In this document: one piece after another, positions 54,290 through 61,313 of the stretch
Layout: each line of letters starts with the position of its first letter
Numbering within the stretch: the first letter of the stretch is position 1
Origin: an uncultured Anaerococcus sp.
Lineage (GTDB): Bacteria; Bacillota; Clostridia; Tissierellales; Peptoniphilaceae
Direction of reading: 5' to 3'
Length of the DNA: 64,000 nucleotides
NCBI RefSeq assembly: GCF_943912385.1
Contig: NZ_CALTTY010000006.1
Coordinates: 32,610-96,609, forward strand
Translations under genes and position numbers: made by a program
Notes under the pieces: generated by a model
Told to the model about the DNA's origin: nothing
The model's database searches: none
Seen by the model: only the letters and a program-made list of their open reading frames with translations

Positions 54290-54671
54290 TAAACCTAATG
54301 ATACCTCTTCCGACGATGGTTTTTCTATATTTGTTTATTACTCTATATACATGGTTTTAAGTCAACTTCTGCACCTTCTAAACATGTCCTGAATAAAATG
54401 TTTTATATATAAATTCTTGCTTTAACTTAAGTTCAAACATTTTTAAAACAATTATTTAAATATCTCTTAGTTATCGTTAAATATTACTTTTAAGATTTTT
54501 GAATTTATCATTTAAGGGTGTCTAAAATATTATATTTTATTGCATGTCATTCTATGAGTTATAAAATATTTCAAATCAATAAAAATCGTGGCTCTATTTT
54601 GCCTTATAAGCGTTTTTAAAAAAATATTAATACTATACTATACCTTTATTATCGTTTCGCAAATAAACATT

Positions 54672-54703
54672 AAAAAAACTACCATCAACTAAGATGGTAG
54701 TTT
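54672..54703 (-). terminator. terminator for rny
   Basis: On the minus strand an 11-bp stem (AAACTACCATC / GATGGTAGTTT) with a 6-base loop is followed by a T run (forward AAAA at 54672-54675). Confidence 0.85.
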
Positions 54704-54713
54704 AAAATAATTT

Positions 54714-56270
54714 TTATCTAGCAAATTGTATCGCTTTGGACTCTCTTAATAAGTTCACTTTAATTTCACCCGGATATTCTAATTCATTTTCTATCTTCTT
54801 TGCAATCTCTCTAGCGATTACAACCATTTCATCGTCAGATATTTTTTCTGGTGTAACTAAAATTCGTAATTCCCTACCTGCTTGTAAGGCAAATGATTTT
54901 TCAACACCATCGAATGAATTAGCTATTCCTTCTAGATTTTCAAGCCTCTTGATATAATTTTCAAGACTTTCACGACGAGCCCCTGGCCTTGCAGCGCTTA
55001 TGGCATCTGCGGTTTGAACCAAGATTGATTCAACACAATTAGGTTCGACATCTCCATGGTGACTTTCAATAGCGTTAATAACATATTTATTTTCACCATA
55101 TCTGCTAGCGGCATCGACACCAAGTGATATATGGGTTCCTTCCTGCTCTTGGTCAATTGCCTTACCAAGATCATGAAGTAAACCGCCACGTCTAGCAAGT
55201 TGACTGTCTGCACCGATTTCATCTGCGAGCATCCCTGCAAGTTTTGCAACTTCTACGGAGTGTTTCAAAATATTTTGGCCATATGAAGTTCTAAACTTCA
55301 TTTTACCTACTAATCTAATCAATTGTGGATGTAAATTTATAATACCCACAGCTTCGGCAGCAGATTCACCGTCCTCAATGATCCTTGCCTCGACTTCATC
55401 AGTAGCCTTCTGAATCATTTCTTCAATCCTAGAAGGGTTAATCCTTCCATCTTGGATAAGCTTCTCTAGGGCTACCTTGGCAATTTCTCTCCTCACTGGC
55501 TCAAAACATGAGATTACTACAGCTTCCGGAGTATCATCAATTATTAAATCAACCCCTGATGCTTGTTCAAAAGCTCTTATATTACGGCCTTCACGACCTA
55601 TAATACGGCCTTTCATCTCATCGTTAGGTAAAGAGATTACAGAAACAGTATTTTCAGCTACTTGTTCTGGTGCGAATCTTTGGATGGTAGTAGTCAGTAT
55701 TTCGGTAGCGAGTTTTTTGCTTTCTGCTTTCACTCTTTCTTCTGCTTCTTTAATCATCCTTGCAGATTCATGAACTGTCTCAGATTTAACTCTAGATAAA
55801 ATTATCTCCTTGGCTTCATTGTTAGTAAGCCCTGCGATATTTTGTAACTCCAGCTCTTGTTGTTCTATTAACTTGTCAATTTTCTCTTCTTTTTGTTTTA
55901 ACTTTTTCTGCTCACTAGAGATTTGATCAGATTTTTTGTCAATCAATAAAGATCGATTGTCTAAACTTTCTTCTTTTTTATTCAAGCGTGATTCTCTTTT
56001 ATTGAGATCATTTCTTGCTTGATTTAGCATTTCTTCATTTTCAGATTTCAATCTTGATATTTCATCTTTGGCATCAATTAGAGTTTCTCTTCTTAATGCT
56101 TCAGCCTCTTTATTGGCATCATCTATAATCTGTCTACTGAGATTCTCAGCTCCGCCAATTACAGATTCACCAATTTTCTTACGATAAAGATAGCCAAAAT
56201 AAAAAGCTAACAATACGAAGGCGACAATTATGATGAGAACAACAATTGGATTCATATTATTAAACATCAT
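54714..56270 (-). CDS. rny: ribonuclease Y
   Basis: RNase Y is the membrane-bound endonuclease that initiates mRNA decay in many Firmicutes. One membrane span (about 8-28), a long coiled coil (about 30-180), a KH domain (MKGRIIGREGRNIRAFE) and an HD domain (LLHDLGKAID and SHHGDVEP) occur in the usual order. At 518 residues it is full length. GGAGGTGAT lies upstream; the first two codons are both ATG. Confidence 0.97.
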   Translation of the reverse strand: MMFNNMNPIVVLIIIVAFVLLAFYFGYLYRKKIGESVIGGAENLSRQIIDDANKEAEALRRETLIDAKDEISRLKSENEEMLNQARNDLNKRESRLNKKEESLDNRSLLIDKKSDQISSEQKKLKQKEEKIDKLIEQQELELQNIAGLTNNEAKEIILSRVKSETVHESARMIKEAEERVKAESKKLATEILTTTIQRFAPEQVAENTVSVISLPNDEMKGRIIGREGRNIRAFEQASGVDLIIDDTPEAVVISCFEPVRREIAKVALEKLIQDGRINPSRIEEMIQKATDEVEARIIEDGESAAEAVGIINLHPQLIRLVGKMKFRTSYGQNILKHSVEVAKLAGMLADEIGADSQLARRGGLLHDLGKAIDQEQEGTHISLGVDAASRYGENKYVINAIESHHGDVEPNCVESILVQTADAISAARPGARRESLENYIKRLENLEGIANSFDGVEKSFALQAGRELRILVTPEKISDDEMVVIAREIAKKIENELEYPGEIKVNLLRESKAIQFAR

Positions 56271-56308
56271 ATCACCTCCAATAATATGGAAATTTATTTT
56301 CCTCTATT

Positions 56309-56337
56309 ATTATACCATTAATTTATACTTATACGAA
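56309..56337 (-). promoter_or_regulatory. promoter for rny
   Basis: On the minus strand TTCGTA (56337-56332), a 17-base spacer and TATAAT (56314-56309), with TGG before the -10, lie 38 bases before the rny ATG. Confidence 0.6.
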
Positions 56338-56357
56338 ATAGTTTTCATAAATTAAAA

Positions 56358-56406
56358 TAAAAACCCGTATTGCTAGTGTAAAAAGGCTATACTTACAATA
56401 CGAGTT
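56358..56406 (-). terminator. terminator for cysE
   Basis: On the minus strand an 11-bp stem (56396-56406 with 56362-56372, one G-U) is extended by an inner 6-bp stem (56375-56380 with 56388-56393), followed by TTTTTATTTT (forward A run at 56357-56363). Confidence 0.75.
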
Positions 56407-56410
56407 ACAT

Positions 56411-56938
56411 TTATTTATTATGTGGTATTACTCTTGCTGGTGCACCTACAGCTGTACAATCTTTAGGTATGTCTTTTAGGACTACCGAATTAGCCCCTAT
56501 TTTACAATCATCTCCAACTTTCACATTGCCAAGTATAACTGCGCCCGCACCAATCATTACATTATTTCCTATGGTTGGATGCCTTTTTACTTTTTTATTT
56601 GTAACAGCACCGAGAGTTACTGAGTGGTAAATGAGTACATCATCTCCGATTTCAGCAGTTTCTCCTATAACAACACCCATACCATGGTCTATGTAACATC
56701 TTCTTCCAATTTTAGCTCCTGGGTGGATTTCAATTCCTGTTTCAATCCTAGATTTAAATGCCTGTTCCTGAGCTTCGTATAATTTTCCTTCCAGATACAA
56801 ATTGTGGGCTATGTAGTGACTTAGTAATGCCTTAATCCCAGCAGAGAAGAGGATAGCTTCCTCTTCACTTTTCATTGCTGGATCTTTTTTTAGTGCATTT
56901 TTGATTAATTCATCTTTGTATTCATTATAGCTCGTCAT
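56411..56938 (-). CDS. cysE: serine O-acetyltransferase
   Basis: CysE makes O-acetylserine for cysteine synthesis. The left-handed beta-helix repeats (IHPGAKIGRRCYIDHGMGVV, IGETAEIGDDV, HPTIGNNVMIGAGA) carry the conserved histidine H84 in DHGMG. At 175 residues it is the short form, without the long N-terminal helical domain of E. coli CysE. Its start overlaps the end of cysK by 14 bases; the two enzymes can form the cysteine synthase complex. Confidence 0.94.
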   Translation of the reverse strand: MTSYNEYKDELIKNALKKDPAMKSEEEAILFSAGIKALLSHYIAHNLYLEGKLYEAQEQAFKSRIETGIEIHPGAKIGRRCYIDHGMGVVIGETAEIGDDVLIYHSVTLGAVTNKKVKRHPTIGNNVMIGAGAVILGNVKVGDDCKIGANSVVLKDIPKDCTAVGAPARVIPHNK

Positions 56939-57836
56939 TTTCGTATAATTCAGTTGAAAGGTATCTTTCTCCAGTATCTGGAAGAACAGTTACTACAACC
57001 TTTCCTTCTCCTAATTTATCTGCAATTTCTATAGCGCCTGCAACATTTGCACCAGATGATATACCTACAGCAAGGGCTTCATCATTTGCAAGTCTTCTAG
57101 ACATCTTAATAGCATCATCACTTTTGATGTCGATAATTCCGTCCACAATATCAAAGTCTAAATTTTTAGGTATAAAGTTACCACCTATTCCCTGAATTTT
57201 GTGGCTACTAGCTTCTCCTCCTGATAATAGAGGACTCTCTGCAGGTTCAATTGCATATATTTGTACGTCTTTATTATTTTCCTTTAATTTCTTTCCTACA
57301 CCTGTTACTGTACCTCCTGTACCTACTCCCGCTATAAAGGCATCAGGTGTAATCTCAGCTAGGATTTCAGGACCTGTGGTTTCATAGTGGGCTTTGACGT
57401 TTGCAGGGTTTGAGAATTGATCTGGATAAAAATATCCATTTTCTTCAGCTAATTCCTTTGCCTTATCAACTGCGCCTTGAAGGGCTCCCTCAGTTGTTCT
57501 AACAACTTTAGCACCATAAGCCATAGCGAGTTTGGCTCTTTCTATACTCATCGAAGCAGGCATAGTTAAAATTAGTTTATATCCCTTAGCTGCTGCCAAA
57601 GCTGCAAGGGCTACACCAGTGTTACCACTTGTAGGTTCAACAATGGTATCACCTTTTTTTAGTTTCCCTGATTTTTCAGCTTCTTCTATCATATAAAGAG
57701 CAATCCTATCTTTAATAGAGCCAGCAAGGTTATTTTTTTCGACTTTAACGTATATATCAGCCCTTCCTTCTTTTTTCAAAGAATTAAGTTTTAAAAGAGG
57801 TGTTCCACCTATTAATTCACTTGGTTTATTTTTCAT
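56925..57836 (-). CDS. cysK: cysteine synthase A (O-acetylserine sulfhydrylase)
   Basis: CysK converts O-acetylserine and sulfide to cysteine. The PLP lysine is K42 in LAGSIKDR, PTSGNTGVAL (68-77) binds substrate, and GVGTGGTVTG binds phosphate. At 303 residues it is normal. It is the first gene of a cysK-cysE pair on the minus strand. The 369-base upstream gap contains inverted repeats that may be regulatory. Confidence 0.96.
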   Translation of the reverse strand: MKNKPSELIGGTPLLKLNSLKKEGRADIYVKVEKNNLAGSIKDRIALYMIEEAEKSGKLKKGDTIVEPTSGNTGVALAALAAAKGYKLILTMPASMSIERAKLAMAYGAKVVRTTEGALQGAVDKAKELAEENGYFYPDQFSNPANVKAHYETTGPEILAEITPDAFIAGVGTGGTVTGVGKKLKENNKDVQIYAIEPAESPLLSGGEASSHKIQGIGGNFIPKNLDFDIVDGIIDIKSDDAIKMSRRLANDEALAVGISSGANVAGAIEIADKLGEGKVVVTVLPDTGERYLSTELYENDEL

Positions 57837-57983
57837 GTTGTTACTCCTTTAATATTAAATATTACACTATCTAGCTTTTTAACAGAAATAATTCTTTTAA
57901 TTCCTATGTAAATACTATACTATAAAATTTACCCTTTTAAACAAAATATTAAAAAGAGATTTTATGTAATCAAGTAATTTCTG

Positions 57984-58065
57984 GCGTCTTAATTTTTCTT
58001 TATCTTTATTTATAATATTTTCTTAAAATACATTGTCTAAATAAACTAGATATATATTAAGACGC
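57984..58065. repeat. long-range 10-bp inverted repeat in the cysK leader region
   Basis: GCGTCTTAAT (57984-57993) and ATTAAGACGC (58056-58065) are perfect complements separated by 62 AT-rich bases. On the minus strand they lie 148-230 bases upstream of the cysK start. Confidence 0.55.
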
Positions 58066-58146
58066 TTTGATAAAATATCATAAGTCTTCGATAAAATTAG
58101 AAATGCTTATAACTTATTATAACACTACTAATAAAATTTATTATAT

Positions 58147-58186
58147 AAAAAAGCTTAGATAAAACTAAAAGTCTTATCTAAGCTTT
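58147..58186 (-). terminator. terminator for tsf
   Basis: On the minus strand a 13-bp perfect stem (AAAGCTTAGATAA / TTATCTAAGCTTT at 58150-58162 and 58174-58186) is followed by TTTTATATAA. Confidence 0.85.
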
Positions 58187-58205
58187 AAATTAATATGTTA
58201 TTTTA

Positions 58206-58874
58206 TTATACATTCATTTGGCTTGCTACTTCAGCAGCAAAGTCTTCTTCTTTTTTTTCTAAGCCTTCTCCAACTTCAAATCTTGAAAATCTTCTAATCT
58301 TTATATTTTCTCCAACTTCGTTAGCTGTGTCTCTAAGAAGTTGTTCCATAGTGATATCAGGATTTTTAATGAAAGCTTGGTCAAGTAGGCAAACTTCAGA
58401 GAACCATTTTTTAAGTCTTCCCTCAACTTTTTTCTCAGCTATCATTTTTTTCTTATCTTCTGGCATATTGTCATTTGCTTCATTGATAGCTTGATTTGTT
58501 AGGATTTCTTTTTGTTCTGCTACATCTTTTTCATCGGCATCTTCTTCAGAAATGTATTTTGGAGAACTTGCAGCTATGTGCATTGCAACATCCCTAGCAA
58601 ATTCTTTTACTGTTTCAGTATTAGCTGAGAAGTCTGTTTCAGTGTTGATTTCAACAATAACACCAATTTTTTCATTATGAATGTAAGAACCTATAACGCC
58701 TTCAGCAGCAACTCTGCCTGATTTTTTATCAAGTGTTGCTTGTCCTTTTTCTTTAAGGATTTTTTGAGCTTGGTCAATATCTCCGCCAGCTTCTTCTAGA
58801 GCTTTTTTACAGTCCATCATTCCAGCGGCAGTTCTTTCTCTTAATTCTTTAACTAATTTAGCTGTAATTGCCAT
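58206..58874 (-). CDS. tsf: elongation factor Ts
   Basis: EF-Ts recycles EF-Tu. The UBA-like N-terminus (AKLVKELRERTAAGMMDCKK) and the core TDFSANTETVKEFARD are conserved. The protein has 222 residues, shorter than the 280-300 of E. coli and Bacillus; such compact forms occur in some anaerobes. It follows rpsB after 12 bases on the minus strand, as in most bacteria. Confidence 0.95.
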   Translation of the reverse strand: MAITAKLVKELRERTAAGMMDCKKALEEAGGDIDQAQKILKEKGQATLDKKSGRVAAEGVIGSYIHNEKIGVIVEINTETDFSANTETVKEFARDVAMHIAASSPKYISEEDADEKDVAEQKEILTNQAINEANDNMPEDKKKMIAEKKVEGRLKKWFSEVCLLDQAFIKNPDITMEQLLRDTANEVGENIKIRRFSRFEVGEGLEKKEEDFAAEVASQMNV

Positions 58875-58886
58875 CTAAATCTCCTC

Positions 58887-59750
58887 TTATTCTGCGTCGT
58901 TTTCTTCAAATGCTTGTGTTTTTATTTCTTCGGCTGCTTCTTCAAGTTCTTCATCTGATACATTTTCTTCTTTTTCATCTTCTTTTGACTCAGAAACTTC
59001 TTCTTCCTTTGTTACTTCTTCATCAAAGTCTTCCTCATCAAAATCTTCTTCAGATGGATCGAATTCATTACCTTGGTTAGCTTCTATAACCGCATCAGCC
59101 ATGATAGAAGTTATAAGTTTTACAGCCCTTATAGCATCATCGTTTCCTGGGATTGGAACGTCTATATCATCTGGGTCACAGTTTGTATCTACTATAGCTA
59201 TTACTGGGATACCAAGTATTTTTGCTTCATGAACGGCTATAGCTTCTTCGCCTGGGTCGACAACAAAAAGAACATCTGGTAGTTGTTCCATTTCTTTGAT
59301 ACCACCAAGGTTTCTTTCAAGCTTGTCCATTTCCTTTTGATATTCAAGTACTTCTTTTTTTGGTAGAAGATCAAATGTTCCATCTTCTTCCATTCTTTCA
59401 TATTTTTGAAGTTTTTCTACACTTTTTCTGATAGTTTTAAAGTTTGTAAGCATTCCACCCAACCATCTGTGAGATACATAGTATTGTCCAGATCTTTTAG
59501 CTTCTGTTTGAATTGAGTCTTGTGCTTGTTTTTTTGTACCTACGAACAGTACCTTACCGCCATCAGCAACAATGTCTCTCATGTATGAGTAAGCTTCTTC
59601 CATTTGTTTAGCTGTTTTTTGTAGGTCTACGATGTAGATACCGTTTCTTTCTGTGAAGATGAACTTATTCATTTTAGGATTCCATCTTCTAGTTTGGTGA
59701 CCAAAATGTACACCGGCTTCTAATAATTTTTTCATTGAAACTACTGCCAT
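58887..59750 (-). CDS. rpsB: 30S ribosomal protein S2 with acidic C-terminal tail
   Basis: S2 binds the 30S subunit. The ATG at 59750, preceded by GGAGG, gives MAVVSMKKLLEAGVHFGHQT; an upstream in-frame ATG adds 11 residues with no support. The core reaches about residue 230 (IPGNDDAIRAVKL). After it comes a tail of about 55 residues, almost all D and E with a few K, longer than in most S2. The codon pattern continues normally, so the tail is coding. tsf follows. Confidence 0.96.
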   Translation of the reverse strand: MAVVSMKKLLEAGVHFGHQTRRWNPKMNKFIFTERNGIYIVDLQKTAKQMEEAYSYMRDIVADGGKVLFVGTKKQAQDSIQTEAKRSGQYYVSHRWLGGMLTNFKTIRKSVEKLQKYERMEEDGTFDLLPKKEVLEYQKEMDKLERNLGGIKEMEQLPDVLFVVDPGEEAIAVHEAKILGIPVIAIVDTNCDPDDIDVPIPGNDDAIRAVKLITSIMADAVIEANQGNEFDPSEEDFDEEDFDEEVTKEEEVSESKEDEKEENVSDEELEEAAEEIKTQAFEENDAE

Positions 59751-59852
59751 ATTTACCTCCGTTTTTTCTTCCACCCATCTCAACTGAACATTAAACCAAA
59801 GTTGGCAACGTAATATTCATCCATAGGTGTGATTTTTTTGTAGTACTCCAAT

Positions 59853-59880
59853 AATATACCTCTTAAAACTTAAAATTCAA
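59853..59880 (-). promoter_or_regulatory. promoter for rpsB-tsf
   Basis: On the minus strand TTGAAT (59880-59875), a 16-base spacer and TATATT (59858-59853) lie just beyond the ftsY stop. This gives a leader of about 95 bases, long enough for autoregulation, with a possible CCAA...TTGG hairpin. Confidence 0.55.
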
Positions 59881-59882
59881 TA

Positions 59883-61304
59883 CTAAAACATAGCTTCTAC
59901 AAAGGATTCTGAATCAAATTTTTGTAGGTGATCAATTCCCTCACCCACACCGATGTATTTAACTGGCACTTCGACTTCAACCTGTAATGGGAAGATAACT
60001 CCACCCTTTGCAGTCCCATCAAGCTTTGTAAGTATAAGGCCAGTTATATCTGTAACATTTTTAAATTCTTTGAGCTGGTTAACGGCATTTTGGCCTGTCG
60101 TTGCATCTAGTACTAGTAGGTTTTCTCTATTCGAATCTACTGCGTGAGTGTCTATAGTCCTATTTATTTTATCTAACTCCTGCATTAGATTTTTCTTATT
60201 GTGAAGTCTACCAGCTGTGTCACAAATTAAAACATCAGTATCCTTACTTCTTGCTGACTTTATTGCATCAAAAATAACTGCAGATGGGTCAGCACCTTCT
60301 TGATGTTTTATAAGTTCAACATCAGCCCTATTTGCCCATTCTCCTAGCTGGTCTATAGCGGCCGCCCTAAAGGTATCAGCTGCTGCAAGCATAACGCTCT
60401 TGCCCTCTTTTTTAAAGTTATTTGCAAGTTTTCCTATGGTTGTAGTTTTCCCGACTCCGTTTACACCGATTACTAAGATAACTGTAAGTTTACCATCTTC
60501 CACCTTAATTTTGTTATCTAAATTATTTTGATCAAGTTTTTTAATCATTATATCTTTTAGGACAGGATATATCTTATCAGATTCTTTAATCTTTCTTTTT
60601 TTTATTTCTTCCCTAAGATCATCTACTATTTCTATAGTCGAGTTCATGCCTATGTCTGCTGAGATTAGTATTTCTTCTAACTCATCATATAAATCATCAT
60701 CTATTTTTACATTTCTAGTAAATAGGTTGGTAAGACTTGAGGTGAAACTATCCCTCGTTTTGCTTAGACCTTTCTTTAGTTTATCAAAAATAGATTCTTT
60801 TTCTGTACTTTCTGTAACTTCTTCTTCTAGGTGGTCGCTTGAAATTTCATCTTCATTTAATTGTTCTGAGTTATCCTCAACTTCTAGGCTTTTTTTTTCA
60901 ATATCCTTTTCTGGTTTATTCTCTTTTTTTTCTTCATCTCCAGAACTAGTGAGGTCAATAAACCTACCTGATTTTAGCTTAGTCTTATTATTTTCTTCTG
61001 CCTGGACTTCCTCTTGTGGATCAAGCTCAGGTTTATCTTCTACAGTTTCCTTAATTTCCTCAACTTCCCTATCAAAGTTATCATCTTTAGAATCATTAAA
61101 CTTATTAAACTCATCATTTTCTTTGTTTACTTCATTAAACTTATTAAACTCATCATTTTCTTTGTTTACTTCATTAAATTTATTAAATTCTTCATTTGAA
61201 AAATCATTATTACTTTCTTTGATATTTTCTTCTTCTGATGAATCTAAGCCATTTTCTTTAACTTCTTTGTCTTTTTTTCCTAGTCTTTTTAAAAATTCAA
61301 ACAT
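59883..61304 (-). CDS. ftsY: signal recognition particle receptor FtsY
   Basis: FtsY docks SRP-ribosome complexes at the membrane. The C-terminal NG domain has GVNGVGKTT, DTAGR and TKLDGTAKGG. The N-terminal 170 residues are very acidic and include a tandem FNKFNEVNKENDE repeat (about 40-80). The total is 473 residues, longer than Bacillus FtsY because of this A domain. It starts 9 bases after priA on the minus strand. ffh is not in the window. Confidence 0.95.
   Translation of the reverse strand: MFEFLKRLGKKDKEVKENGLDSSEEENIKESNNDFSNEEFNKFNEVNKENDEFNKFNEVNKENDEFNKFNDSKDDNFDREVEEIKETVEDKPELDPQEEVQAEENNKTKLKSGRFIDLTSSGDEEKKENKPEKDIEKKSLEVEDNSEQLNEDEISSDHLEEEVTESTEKESIFDKLKKGLSKTRDSFTSSLTNLFTRNVKIDDDLYDELEEILISADIGMNSTIEIVDDLREEIKKRKIKESDKIYPVLKDIMIKKLDQNNLDNKIKVEDGKLTVILVIGVNGVGKTTTIGKLANNFKKEGKSVMLAAADTFRAAAIDQLGEWANRADVELIKHQEGADPSAVIFDAIKSARSKDTDVLICDTAGRLHNKKNLMQELDKINRTIDTHAVDSNRENLLVLDATTGQNAVNQLKEFKNVTDITGLILTKLDGTAKGGVIFPLQVEVEVPVKYIGVGEGIDHLQKFDSESFVEAMF
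61093..61170 (-). repeat. two identical 39-base tandem repeats inside ftsY
   Basis: Bases 61093-61131 and 61132-61170 are identical and a diverged third partial copy starts at 61171. Each unit encodes 13 residues (FNKFNEVNKENDE, circularly permuted). In-frame duplication in the acidic domain suggests slipped-strand expansion. Confidence 0.9.
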
Positions 61305-61313
61305 ATCGACTCC

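Larger units (their letters stand above)
54145..54713. other. 569-base gap between the recombinase and rny genes
   Basis: No gene is supported. It holds the leader of the recombinase gene at the low end (AGGAGG site, possible TATACT at 54191-54196 on the minus strand), a 15-bp inverted repeat (54254-54289), AT-rich sequence with no coding pattern, a 14-mer at 54629-54642 that recurs upstream of cysK, and the rny terminator (54672-54703). A minus-strand RNA is possible but unproven. Confidence 0.6.
57837..58205. other. 369-base gap upstream of cysK
   Basis: No gene is supported. It holds the cysK leader (AAAGGAG site), a minus-strand -10 region with TATAGTATAGTATT (57911-57924), a 10-bp inverted repeat (57984-57993 with 58056-58065) and the tsf terminator. 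No T-box motif (TGGNACCGCG) was found on either strand. Confidence 0.6.

Noticed and set aside
57837..58205. cysteine T-box upstream of cysK
   Set aside because: No TGGNACCGCG core or stem I motif was found on either strand.
61093..61190. CRISPR-like repeat
   Set aside because: The repeats are directly adjacent, without spacers, and encode protein in frame.
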